Shown here: positions 57,189 through 64,000 of the stretch, piece by piece
Layout of the letters: the number at the start of each line of letters is the position of its first letter
Position numbering within the stretch: the first letter of the stretch is position 1
DNA from: Nitrospirae bacterium JdFR-85
Lineage (GTDB): Bacteria > Nitrospirota > Thermodesulfovibrionia > Thermodesulfovibrionales > JdFR-85
Reading direction: 5' to 3'
DNA length: 64,000 nucleotides
NCBI GenBank assembly: GCA_002011745.1
Contig: MTOU01000020.1
Location: forward strand, 24,942-88,941
Program-made: the position numbers and the translations under genes
The notes under the pieces: generated by a model
The model's input: only the letters and a program-made list of their open reading frames with translations
Told to the model about the DNA's origin: nothing
Databases searched by the model: none

Positions 57189-58047
57189 ACCTGATTTTAA
57201 GAACATTGCAATTATTGGAGTGGGGCTTATAGGGGGTTCATTTGCCGGTGCCTTGAAGAGTCGCTATGGTAGCAGTATCTCTATCATTGGATTTGGCAGA
57301 AGAGAGGAGAACCTCAAGGAAGCACTAAGAAGAGGACTGATCGACACATATACCTTTTCACCAGAGGAGGCGGTTAAAGAGAGAGACCTCATTGTGCTTG
57401 CCACTCCTGTGGGTAGATTCAGAGAACTCCTGAGAAGATTTGCATCTCATCTGAAGAAAGACTCTGTTATCATAGATGTAGGTAGTGTTAAGGGGATTGT
57501 GAGGGAACTTGAGTCTTTGGTGCCAGAGGGGGTTGATTTTGTAGGATGTCATCCTATTGCAGGTTCAGAGAAGGCAGGTGCAGAGAATGCCAGCCCAGAG
57601 CTCTTCAATGAAGCCCTCTGTATAGTTACTCCTACTGAAAGAACTAACAGTACTGTGTTAAATAGAGTAATAAACATATGGCAGTCTGTGGGATGTAGGG
57701 TTGTCCAGATGAGTCCTGAGCAACATGACAGAGTATTCGGTCTTATAAGTCATCTTCCCCATCTGGTGTCTTTTGCCCTTGTTAATACAGTGGCCAAGCT
57801 CGACTCTGAGGCAATAGAATACTCAGGAGGTGGATTTAAGGACACCACAAGGATAGCAATGAGTCCTTCCCAGCTATGGGTTGATATCTCTCTTGAGAAT
57901 AGAGAAAACCTTATTGAGCTTATTGAGACAATGAAAACCGAACTTGACAGCCTCAAGGATGCCCTTATAAGCTCTGATAAACAAAGGCTCCTTAAAACAT
58001 TCCAGAAAGCGAATAACTTAAGGAGAAGGCTTAAGAATGACTGTTGA
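57181..58047 (+). CDS. tyrA: Prephenate dehydrogenase
   Basis: 288 aa, GTG start. Rossmann motif [15 protein letters not shown] at 10-24, [24 protein letters not shown] (substrate His), [13 protein letters not shown]. Single-domain enzyme without an ACT tail, so feedback control probably rests on aroF and pheA. Overlaps aroF and aroA at its two ends. Confidence 0.94.
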   Translation: MSEPDFKNIAIIGVGLIGGSFAGALKSRYGSSISIIGFGRREENLKEALRRGLIDTYTFSPEEAVKERDLIVLATPVGRFRELLRRFASHLKKDSVIIDVGSVKGIVRELESLVPEGVDFVGCHPIAGSEKAGAENASPELFNEALCIVTPTERTNSTVLNRVINIWQSVGCRVVQMSPEQHDRVFGLISHLPHLVSFALVNTVAKLDSEAIEYSGGGFKDTTRIAMSPSQLWVDISLENRENLIELIETMKTELDSLKDALISSDKQRLLKTFQKANNLRRRLKNDC

Positions 58048-59323
58048 ACTCTCCTTTAAAGGACCTCTTAAGGGTGAGACATTGGTTCCTTCAGACAAGT
58101 CCATATCTCACAGAGCGGCAATCTTCTCCTCCATTGCAAAGGGTAAGAGCATAATCAGAAACTATCTCATGGCCCGTGATCCTCTCTCCACACTCAATGC
58201 CCTCAGACTCCTTGATGTGGATATATCTGTGGAAGGCTCAACCTTAGTAATATCAGGCAAAGGATTACAGGGACTTAGAGAACCCGATGATGTGATTGAT
58301 TGTGAGAACTCAGGCACCACCATGAGACTCCTGAGTGGTCTTCTTGCAGGCCAGCCCTTCTTCTCTGTACTTACAGGAGACTCCTCCCTGAGACAGAGAC
58401 CCATGGGAAGGGTGATTCTACCCCTCAGGATGATGGGCGCCCATTTGGTGGCCAGAAAGGATGATTCGCTACCACCAGTAGCAATCAAAGGAGGTGGTCT
58501 AAAGGGTATTGAATACATATCACCTCATGCCTCAGCACAGGTCAAGTCAGCAGTGCTTCTGGCAGGTCTTTATGCAGAAGGGAAGACATCGGTTATTGAG
58601 CCTCACAAGTCAAGGGACCATACTGAGAGGATGCTGAGTTCAATGGGGGTGGAGATAAAGGTTGAAGGGCTTAAGGTTACCCTTACGCCTCCAGAAGAGC
58701 TGGCTCCTGTAGATATAACAGTTCCTGGAGATTTCTCTTCAGCAGCCTTCTTCATCGTGGCAGCCTTAATCATACCCGGCTCTGAGGTGCTTGTAAGAAA
58801 TGTGGGAGTAAACCCCACTAGGACAGGGCTGCTTGATGTCCTTATGAGAATGGGTGCAGAGGTGGAGATTCTTAATCAGAGGGAGGTTTCTGGAGAGCCC
58901 GTTGCAGACATTCTTTCAAAGTATACACCTGATCTGAGGGCTACTGAGGTTAAGGAGGAGGAGATTCCAAAAGCAATAGACGAGTTTCCCGTGTTGACTG
59001 TTGCTGCAACACAGGCTGAAGGGATCACCATCATTCGTGGGGCCTCTGAGCTGAGGGTGAAAGAGTCAGACAGGATAGCGGCAATGGTATCTGAACTCAG
59101 AAAGATGGGGGCAGAGATTGAGGAATATCCCGATGGGGTGAGCATAAAAGGGCCTGTTGAACTGAAAGGTGCTCAGTTGAGTTCCTATGGTGACCACAGA
59201 ATTGCCATGGCTCTTTCTGTGGCAGCACTCCTTTCTGATGTTCCTTCCACAATAGATGATAGCTCTTCAGTAGAGATATCATTCCCTGGTTTCTATGAGA
59301 TCCTCTCCAGACTGGGCCAGTAA
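58037..59323 (+). CDS. aroA: EPSP synthase (3-phosphoshikimate 1-carboxyvinyltransferase)
   Basis: 428 aa. VPSDKSISHRAAIFSSIAKG at 17-36 (PEP/shikimate Lys), NSGTTMRLLSGLLAG, LTGDSSLRQRPMGR, DEFPVLTVAATQAEG and LRVKESDRIAAM. The Gly-Thr positions are of class I/II type with SGTTMRL. Last gene of the aromatic operon, ending 14 bases from the convergent DsrE-family gene. Confidence 0.96.
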   Translation: MTVELSFKGPLKGETLVPSDKSISHRAAIFSSIAKGKSIIRNYLMARDPLSTLNALRLLDVDISVEGSTLVISGKGLQGLREPDDVIDCENSGTTMRLLSGLLAGQPFFSVLTGDSSLRQRPMGRVILPLRMMGAHLVARKDDSLPPVAIKGGGLKGIEYISPHASAQVKSAVLLAGLYAEGKTSVIEPHKSRDHTERMLSSMGVEIKVEGLKVTLTPPEELAPVDITVPGDFSSAAFFIVAALIIPGSEVLVRNVGVNPTRTGLLDVLMRMGAEVEILNQREVSGEPVADILSKYTPDLRATEVKEEEIPKAIDEFPVLTVAATQAEGITIIRGASELRVKESDRIAAMVSELRKMGAEIEEYPDGVSIKGPVELKGAQLSSYGDHRIAMALSVAALLSDVPSTIDDSSSVEISFPGFYEILSRLGQ

Positions 59324-59337
59324 TTTCCTTGGTTTGT

Positions 59338-59712
59338 TCAGAAACTGATGTTTTGTCTTTCAAGCAAAAGTTCGCCAAGGAAACTACCTGGTTTAATCTC
59401 AGCATTTTTGATTAACTCCACACCTTCAAGACCATAAGGCTTAACACATGATGCACACACATAGAATTTGACATCAAACTCCTCAGTTAGTGTCTTAAGG
59501 AGTTCCGCAACTGGGGAGAAGCCATCCTTCTTCTGCCAGGTAATGGTTTCTGCGAATCCCTTCTTTGCAAGCATAACTCCTTCATTGATCAGAAAGAAAT
59601 CCAGCTCTATGTCGAAGGCTTTCATATTTGTGGCAAGCTGAAGAGCACCTGCTGCCACATCAGGCTTATCAAAGGAATGGTTAAGTATAAAAACAAATTT
59701 TTTCTCTATCAT
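59338..59712 (-). CDS. DsrE-family protein
   Basis: 124 aa. DsrE/DsrF-like fold: FVFILNHSFDKPDVAAGAL at the start and a Cys pair CASCVKPYGL near residue 85 that corresponds to the sulfur-carrier Cys of the DsrE/TusD group. Probable role in intracellular sulfur relay or redox response; the partner is not visible. AAGGAGG lies 6 bases before the ATG. It has its own consensus promoter with a palindromic operator, which suggests tight, inducible control. Confidence 0.82.
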   Translation of the reverse strand: MIEKKFVFILNHSFDKPDVAAGALQLATNMKAFDIELDFFLINEGVMLAKKGFAETITWQKKDGFSPVAELLKTLTEEFDVKFYVCASCVKPYGLEGVELIKNAEIKPGSFLGELLLERQNISF

Positions 59713-59758
59713 AGAGACCTCCTTAGGTAAACAATTAATAAATTTATAAACTTTTAAT

Positions 59759-59788
59759 ATTATACTGACCAGTCAGTTCAATTGTCAA
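59759..59788 (-). promoter_or_regulatory. Consensus sigma-70 promoter with palindromic operator for the DsrE-family gene
   Basis: Minus strand: TTGACA (59788-59783), 18-base spacer, TATAAT (59764-59759), both perfect. The spacer contains ACTGACTGGTCAGT (59777-59764), a perfect 6-bp inverted repeat around TG, the form of many TetR-family operators. Repressor binding there would block polymerase. The leader to the ATG is about 40 bases. No TetR-type gene is in the window. Confidence 0.7.
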
Positions 59789-59816
59789 ATTGGTAATCTT
59801 GGAGATACAGATTTGT

Positions 59817-60146
59817 TTATTCAAAAAATACCTCTAGAATCTTAATTGCTTTCTTAATCTCTGACTCTTCTCTTCCCTCAAAGAGTTTTTCTACTCTCTT
59901 TAGATATTGATTTTCTCCAGGATTACATTCTTCAATCAAAAAGATTTCGGCTAAGGATATACCGAGGGCATCTGAGATTTTATAAATACAACATATGGTA
60001 GGATTCTTCTCTCCTCTTTCAATCTCACCTATGTATTTATAACTGAGGTCTGCCTCTTCTCCCAATCTCTGTTGAGTAAATCCTTTTGCTATTCTTAAGT
60101 CTTTCAGTCTCTTACCAAAGGCCTTGAGTACGAAGGCTCTATCCAT
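59817..60146 (-). CDS. XRE-family transcriptional regulator
   Basis: 109 aa from the ATG at 60146 (MDRAFVLKAFGKRLKDLR), which has AGAGGGGG just upstream; a longer in-frame start at 60170 is possible. Helix-turn-helix of the Cro/C1 type: GFTQQRLGEEADLSYKYIGE then IERGEKNPTICCIYKISDAL. The C-terminal ~40 residues are charged helix. Divergent from the zinc-ribbon gene; the 170-base gap holds regularly spaced TATAGGT repeats that could be its binding sites. Confidence 0.88.
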   Translation of the reverse strand: MDRAFVLKAFGKRLKDLRIAKGFTQQRLGEEADLSYKYIGEIERGEKNPTICCIYKISDALGISLAEIFLIEECNPGENQYLKRVEKLFEGREESEIKKAIKILEVFFE

Positions 60147-60204
60147 TACCCCCTCTTTATAATACACCAATTTCCTTGCTCTTATGAGAATAAATGTTGT
60201 TTAT

Positions 60205-60276
60205 TATAGGTCTAAAAGGCTTTCCTGTCTACTCCCTATAGGTGTAATTAATACCTCTGTTTTATTCCCTATAGTT
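60205..60276. promoter_or_regulatory. Three helically phased TATAG repeats between divergent genes
   Basis: TATAGGT at 60205-60211 and 60237-60243, TATAGTT at 60270-60276; the last two share the longer word TCCCTATAG (60233-60241 and 60266-60274). Start-to-start spacing is 32-33 bases, about three DNA turns, placing them on one face. This suggests cooperative binding, possibly by the XRE protein encoded alongside. Confidence 0.45.
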
Positions 60277-60338
60277 ACCATATTCTTAAAGTTTTTTACA
60301 TCCTTTCCCCTTTTGTAGTGATAGTGGTAAAATTTTTT

Positions 60339-61781
60339 ATGTCCAAAGACAGTTCCTGTAAAGAAACTCCTTTATGTCCGAGGTGCGGCTGGAAAGCCAT
60401 TAAAAATGGCAGTGTCAGAGGCAGAAAGAGATTTAGATGCCTAAAGTGTGGCAAAACCTTTGGATTCAGTAGTCTTTACTGTTTCAGTCCTTTGAGGACA
60501 CCTCTTGCTGAAATTGTTAATTCTTTACTGATACTTTGGCATAGAGGGAGTTTCAGTGCTGCTGAGAAGGTTACAGGACATAAGGCAGAGACTCTTTGTC
60601 GGTGGGTTAGGTACCTGTACAGACAGAGAGAAAACCTCTGCCCAGATAAAAGGGACTTCCAGATAGCTTACAACATTAGAAGAGATGAATTTATTGAAGT
60701 ACTGGAGACCCTTTATAAAAAGATAGAGAATAAAGACCACTATAAGAAAGGGTGGGCAAATATTGAACTTTCCAGTAGTTCTTCAGAACAACTATTAGAA
60801 ACAATAAAATCAATTATTACTAATCCGGAATTAATTGATCCCAATATCACAGGTGTAGATAGAGTTGTGAACATCCTTTATCAGAGCCTCTGGAAGGATG
60901 TTCTTTTTGGTACGAAAGGGGATGCTCTGATAGTATTTGAAAGCTTTGACAGAGAACTCACATATGAATTCGTAAAAACCCTTCCTACAACTGTAGTTGC
61001 CTTAGAGTTGTCTGCAAACTGGTCAGAGGCTATGAAACTGGTAAAGGCAATACATACAATGGTAAGTATCTCTGAAGACAGGTTGAAGGAGTGGCAAAGA
61101 CTTCTCAGACAGAGGCTTTTTGATGTCCAAGAACAAAGGGCACTGGTTGACTGGTGCTACATGAAAAGGGCTCAGTTTTACCATAAAGTAAATCCTAACC
61201 TATCCATAAAGATTACCCATGAAAGAAAAGAATACCAGCAAGATTCCAAACTCGGGGCAAACAAACCACATCTTGAGATAAATGCTACAGCTTGGCTTGT
61301 TTTATTTCTTATGCAGGTAGGTAGAGTTGAAGAGAAACAAACGGAACAGAAGCTTGAAAGGGTTTTAAAAGAGTACTCATTAGAAAGTAGATTTCCCAGA
61401 AGACTACTCGCAACTTACTATAGCTTAAGGGCAACAAATGCATGTAGACACGAGAGATTGGGGTTACTGATGAAACTTGAAAGAGTGGCTGATGAACTTC
61501 TCAGTTCAATAGATGGGGCAAAGGACTCTTCAAGGGAAATCTCAAGCACATATATTGATATAGCTCAATGGTTTAAAAAACTGAGAAGACCTTCTCTGGC
61601 AGAGGAAGAAAGGCTCCAGAAAGCGGCAAAAATATCCATAAGATATGGTCTCAGAGGACAGGCAAGACAACTTCTTCAGCTTGCCCGAGCAAAGAGATTC
61701 TCCCCCGAGCCATTGATATATAACTCTTTGCTCCAGATTGCAGAGCCCGTCAAGTACGATAAACTCTACAGGCAGGAATAA
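60339..61781 (+). CDS. Zinc-ribbon/HTH protein with helical-repeat tail, transposase-like N-terminus
   Basis: 480 aa from the ATG at 60339; a GTG at 60318 adds seven residues. The numbers below count from that GTG. Residues 20-44 form a zinc ribbon (CPRC ... RCLKC; C20, C23, C41, C44) like that of IS1/IS1595-type transposases, followed by a helix-turn-helix (about 70-100, GSFSAAEKVTGHKAETLCRW). No DDE catalytic domain follows. Instead residues 130-485 are almost all helix and resemble TPR-type repeats (LATYYSLRATNACRHERLG; EEERLQKAAKISIRYGLRG). It may be a domesticated DNA-binding adaptor. Family unrecognised. It is divergent from a XRE regulator. Confidence 0.6.
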   Translation: MSKDSSCKETPLCPRCGWKAIKNGSVRGRKRFRCLKCGKTFGFSSLYCFSPLRTPLAEIVNSLLILWHRGSFSAAEKVTGHKAETLCRWVRYLYRQRENLCPDKRDFQIAYNIRRDEFIEVLETLYKKIENKDHYKKGWANIELSSSSSEQLLETIKSIITNPELIDPNITGVDRVVNILYQSLWKDVLFGTKGDALIVFESFDRELTYEFVKTLPTTVVALELSANWSEAMKLVKAIHTMVSISEDRLKEWQRLLRQRLFDVQEQRALVDWCYMKRAQFYHKVNPNLSIKITHERKEYQQDSKLGANKPHLEINATAWLVLFLMQVGRVEEKQTEQKLERVLKEYSLESRFPRRLLATYYSLRATNACRHERLGLLMKLERVADELLSSIDGAKDSSREISSTYIDIAQWFKKLRRPSLAEEERLQKAAKISIRYGLRGQARQLLQLARAKRFSPEPLIYNSLLQIAEPVKYDKLYRQE

Positions 61782-61786
61782 CCCTT

Positions 61787-62146
61787 CTACAACCTCAGTC
61801 CTTTGTTGACCTCCTTTGCAAAGGCGTTGCCCGAGGAGAGCATCCTTGAGAATTCCTCAAATGTGTACACCACAAGATTGACATCAAGAGGGATATCAAC
61901 AAAGTAATCTATAAGATCGTCAGAACGCTCTGTAAATCTCTTCTCCGTATCTTCAACAATTACAGCCACATCCACATCACTGAATGGAGTAAACTCTCCA
62001 CTGCTGAAGGAACCAAAGAGTATTACCTCTTTAACCTCTGGATGGTTGTCTTTTATTTTTTGGGTAATTTTTTTAAGGGTTTCTATAAGTTCCTCAAATG
62101 CTATTGAGAATATCTCTACACCACTGAAGCACCTCTTCTGCAGCAC
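61787..62146 (-). CDS. MNT-type nucleotidyltransferase (HEPN partner)
   Basis: 119 aa from a GTG at 62146. Motif ILFGSFSSGEFTPFSDVDVAVI with GS and DxD, third Asp in PLDVNLVVY. It lies in the same frame as, and directly after, the truncated HEPN frame. By comparison with the pair at 44432-45122 its real start is probably nearer FEELIETLKK. It ends 5 bases from the convergent zinc-ribbon gene. Confidence 0.83.
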   Translation of the reverse strand: MLQKRCFSGVEIFSIAFEELIETLKKITQKIKDNHPEVKEVILFGSFSSGEFTPFSDVDVAVIVEDTEKRFTERSDDLIDYFVDIPLDVNLVVYTFEEFSRMLSSGNAFAKEVNKGLRL

Positions 62147-62489
62147 TTACTGCCTCCTCAGCCATTTTTTATCAAAATAATCCATTGGTGCCCCTTCAGG
62201 AAAACCATTGGGATATCTTGTTTCTATGTAATATCTGCTCAGAATCCTTGCGTAATGAAAAAAGTGTTCTGGGACGGTATAGGATGTAGATAGGCCCTTT
62301 ATTAATCCCAGAATTGAATCACCTCTCGCAACACTGTGCATCTTATCGTAAACTGCCTTTAGTGCCTTCTCTGCAGATTGTTGAGAGGCGAAACAGGCCC
62401 ATTCAAAGTCTCCATCCTTTAAGGCATTTTTTGCATGTGAAAGGTCTTTCTCTGCCTGTCTCATTCCAGTCTCTTTCTCTGGTGGGCAT
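62094..62489 (-). pseudogene. HEPN-domain gene with two frameshifts
   Basis: Homologous along its length to the intact HEPN gene at 44736-45122. The uninterrupted frame is 62147-62464 (105 aa, MRQAEKDLSHAKN ... DYFDKKWLRRQ). Upstream, MPTRERDW from an ATG at 62489 is in another frame and would join at GACTGGAATG if one A were removed. Downstream, MAEEAVSAAEEVLQWCRDI, matching the expected C-terminal helix, is in a third position and joins at the A6 run (62165-62170) if one A were added or by a -1 slip. The HEPN His of WGHSVL is Asp here. Probably inactive; sequencing indels are the alternative. Confidence 0.7.
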
Positions 62490-62496
62490 AAGGTGA

Positions 62497-63531
62497 TTAT
62501 TCCTTTATCTGTTCAGGTTTTCTTGCCTGCTCAAGGGCAATCTCTTTCACTGTGGCAAAGGCCCTTGCCCCTGAAGCACCCTCAACAACCTTCTCTGTAA
62601 GCTCTCTTAACTGATTAAGGACATTAGAGAGTTCTTTCCTTAAGTCTTCAATCTTCTGCTCCTGTGCCTTAACGGTCTCCTCCAGAAACTTGATGTTCTG
62701 CTCGTACATTCTCTTCTCCCACTGCCTTTCTGTCTGAAGCAATCTCTCCTTCTCCTGCATCTCTCTTTTCAGCTGTCTGGCCGTCTCCTCTTTTGCCTTT
62801 TCTACCTCGGCCTTAAGGATTTCAGGGAATCTCTCTGCCTCTTCTTTCAATCTTTTGAGCTCCTCTTCCTGAGCCTCTATAGCCTTTATCCTTTCCTGAA
62901 GTTCTTTCTCAAGAGCAGCTCTCTTTTCATTGTACTCATCTTCTTCAATTTTTCTCTTTCTGTCCCGTTCATAGATATACTCTTCCTGTTCCCTCTCCCA
63001 CTGTAATTTTAAAGCCTTTTTCTCCTGCTCAATCTCGTTTCTCATCCGCTGGAGCTCTTCTTCAAGGCGTGTCTTTTCTTTCTTGTAATTTTCCTGCAGT
63101 TGTGTAAGCTTTTCACTGTACTCCTTTTCTGCCTCTTTTATCTTTTCCTGGTAGTGTTCCATAAGTCTGTAAAATGTCTCGGTTGAGGCTTCTATATCAT
63201 AGAGTTCCTTGAGCCTCTGCTGCTGTAGCTGTACAGCCCTGTTTAGATGTTCCAGTTGTCTTGACTGGTTTGTCATCTTCTCTGCGAGAAGGGTAAGGGT
63301 GTTGTTTATCTCAATCTGTAGCTGTGTGATGCTTTCTGTTACTTTCTGAACGGTGGCATCCTTTGCAAATAATAAAGCCTCTTCATCAGCTTTCTTTTCC
63401 GCTTCTTTACGCCACTTTTTCACCTCCTCTGCCTCCTTTGCCTTTTGATGGTACTGCTCAAGTAGCTGCTTGTATTTTTCTATTAGTTCCTTCTTCGTCA
63501 TTTGAGGAGAGACCTTAAATTCATCCTTCAT
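62497..63531 (-). CDS. Long coiled-coil protein, unknown function
   Basis: 344 aa. Very rich in Glu, Lys, Gln and Arg, with heptad-type coiled coil predicted from about 15 to 325 (KKELIEKYKQLLEQYHQKAK; EEELKRLKEEAERFPEIL). No signal peptide, membrane segment or catalytic motif. It may act as a structural or scaffold protein. It is divergent from the DUF3782-like gene across 89 bases and followed by the HEPN gene. Confidence 0.75.
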   Translation of the reverse strand: MKDEFKVSPQMTKKELIEKYKQLLEQYHQKAKEAEEVKKWRKEAEKKADEEALLFAKDATVQKVTESITQLQIEINNTLTLLAEKMTNQSRQLEHLNRAVQLQQQRLKELYDIEASTETFYRLMEHYQEKIKEAEKEYSEKLTQLQENYKKEKTRLEEELQRMRNEIEQEKKALKLQWEREQEEYIYERDRKRKIEEDEYNEKRAALEKELQERIKAIEAQEEELKRLKEEAERFPEILKAEVEKAKEETARQLKREMQEKERLLQTERQWEKRMYEQNIKFLEETVKAQEQKIEDLRKELSNVLNQLRELTEKVVEGASGARAFATVKEIALEQARKPEQIKE

Positions 63532-63620
63532 GAAACCCTCCCTTCAGATGTTTTTTCAGTTCTATCTCAGTATATTATCTGGTTATCTAAAAAATCAATG
63601 TATTATGTTATAATTTCACT

Positions 63621-64000
63621 ATGATAGATACCCTTCAGATTTATGAACAACTAAAGGATGAGATAACCCCTACTGCTGCCAAAAAGATAGCGGAAGCGAT
63701 AGGAAGGGTGTATAGTGAACTCCTGAATACAGTAACAAAGGAGGAGTTCAGAGAACTCAAGGACACTGTAGCAGAACTTGCTGAAGCCCAGAAAAGAACA
63801 GAGCAGAGACTAACAAGACTTGAGGCTGTGGTAGAAGAACTTGCTGAGGCACAGAAGCGAACTGAGCAGAGACTAACAAGGCTTGAGGCTGTAGTAGAGG
63901 AGCTTGCTGAAGCCCAAAAGAGGACCGAGCAAGAGTTGAGGAAACTCATTGGAGAGCATCGGAAGACAAGAGAACAGCTTGGAGGAGTCAGCCATACTGT
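63621..64000 (+). CDS. DUF3782-like coiled-coil protein, C-terminus beyond window
   Basis: First ~126 codons only. N-terminal helix (MIDTLQIYEQLKDEITPTAA; KKIAEAIGRVYSELLN), then repeated 21-residue units of the form AELAEAQKRTEQRLTRLEAV. This is the usual front of DUF3782 proteins, whose C-terminal part resembles a PD-(D/E)XK nuclease; that part is not in the window. The DNA repeats are nearly identical, so copy number may vary. The ATG lacks a strong ribosome-binding site. Confidence 0.65.
   Translation, partial: MIDTLQIYEQLKDEITPTAAKKIAEAIGRVYSELLNTVTKEEFRELKDTVAELAEAQKRTEQRLTRLEAVVEELAEAQKRTEQRLTRLEAVVEELAEAQKRTEQELRKLIGEHRKTREQLGGVSHT
63768..63940 (+). repeat. 63-bp tandem repeats encoding coiled-coil units
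   Basis: Unit 1 at 63768-63830, unit 2 at 63831-63893, and a partial third from 63894 to about 63940. Each starts gtag(c/a)agaacttgctga or close to it and encodes 21 residues (three heptads), keeping frame. Units 1 and 2 differ at only a few, mostly silent, positions. Confidence 0.85.

Overview
The window looks like a chromosomal segment of an anaerobic, Gram-negative (diderm) bacterium with moderate-to-low GC. The diderm call rests on lpxC and lptF/lptG. The anaerobic call rests on a VorB-type 2-oxoacid:ferredoxin oxidoreductase subunit, a CooC-like nickel-insertion ATPase and a MetV/MetF pair of the acetyl-CoA-pathway type. An archaeal-type phosphoglycerate mutase, PAS-rich kinases and the aro/tyr/phe cluster fit a Nitrospirota (Thermodesulfovibrionia-like) or deep Desulfobacterota genome. 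That placement is an inference; no rRNA is present.

Layout. 1-7660: accessory region, all on the minus strand. It carries part of a type 3 BREX phage-defence locus (brxF, brxC, and a DNA methyltransferase running off the left edge). Between brxC and the methyltransferase sit (i) a 323-codon gene with a divergent class III nucleotide-cyclase-like domain, ending in a hairpin that looks like an integron attC site, and (ii) a four-helix-bundle gene bracketed by inverted GAACCC/GGGTTC-type repeats. A decayed tRNA-Thr 3' half (7339-7387) lies at the border with the core genome. 7664-16619 (+): yebC, htrA, glmU, glmS, uvrD/pcrA, gatC, panD, vorB. 16586-21195 (-): tldD, lpxC, obg, proB. 21285-28663 (+): UPF0173 hydrolase, nth, argG, dprA, a short smg-like gene, topA, an RMD1-like membrane-anchored protein. 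28843-33542 (+): hybrid-sensor-sized histidine kinase, single-domain response regulator and HD-GYP-like protein. 33498-36088 (-): archaeal-type phosphoglycerate mutase and a TatD-radical SAM fusion. 36157-41237 (+): bioA, tyrS, mgtC, a YrfG-like nucleotidase, a LysM protein.

41234-49285 (-) is one long gene run: cooC-like ATPase, thioesterase, 5-formyl-THF cyclo-ligase, folE, folD, metV, [HEPN + nucleotidyltransferase], metF, [MntA + HepT], panB, MBL hydrolase. Nearly everything in it makes or uses tetrahydrofolate one-carbon units, and two HEPN/MNT toxin-antitoxin-type pairs are embedded with near-zero spacing. 49367-51467 (+): lptF, lptG. 51444-53735 (-): YfcE-like phosphoesterase, cysK, class IV aminotransferase. 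53970-59323 (+): pheA, hisC, aroF, tyrA, aroA, an overlapping aromatic amino-acid operon.

59338-64000 is a second accessory patch. It holds a DsrE-family gene behind a consensus promoter with a palindromic operator, a XRE regulator divergent from an unusual zinc-ribbon/helical-repeat protein, a third HEPN/nucleotidyltransferase pair whose HEPN gene carries two frameshifts, a long coiled-coil protein, and the start of a DUF3782-like coiled-coil protein with 63-bp tandem repeats. Convergent genes repeatedly overlap at their 3' ends. No rRNA, intact tRNA, CRISPR array or complete insertion sequence was seen.
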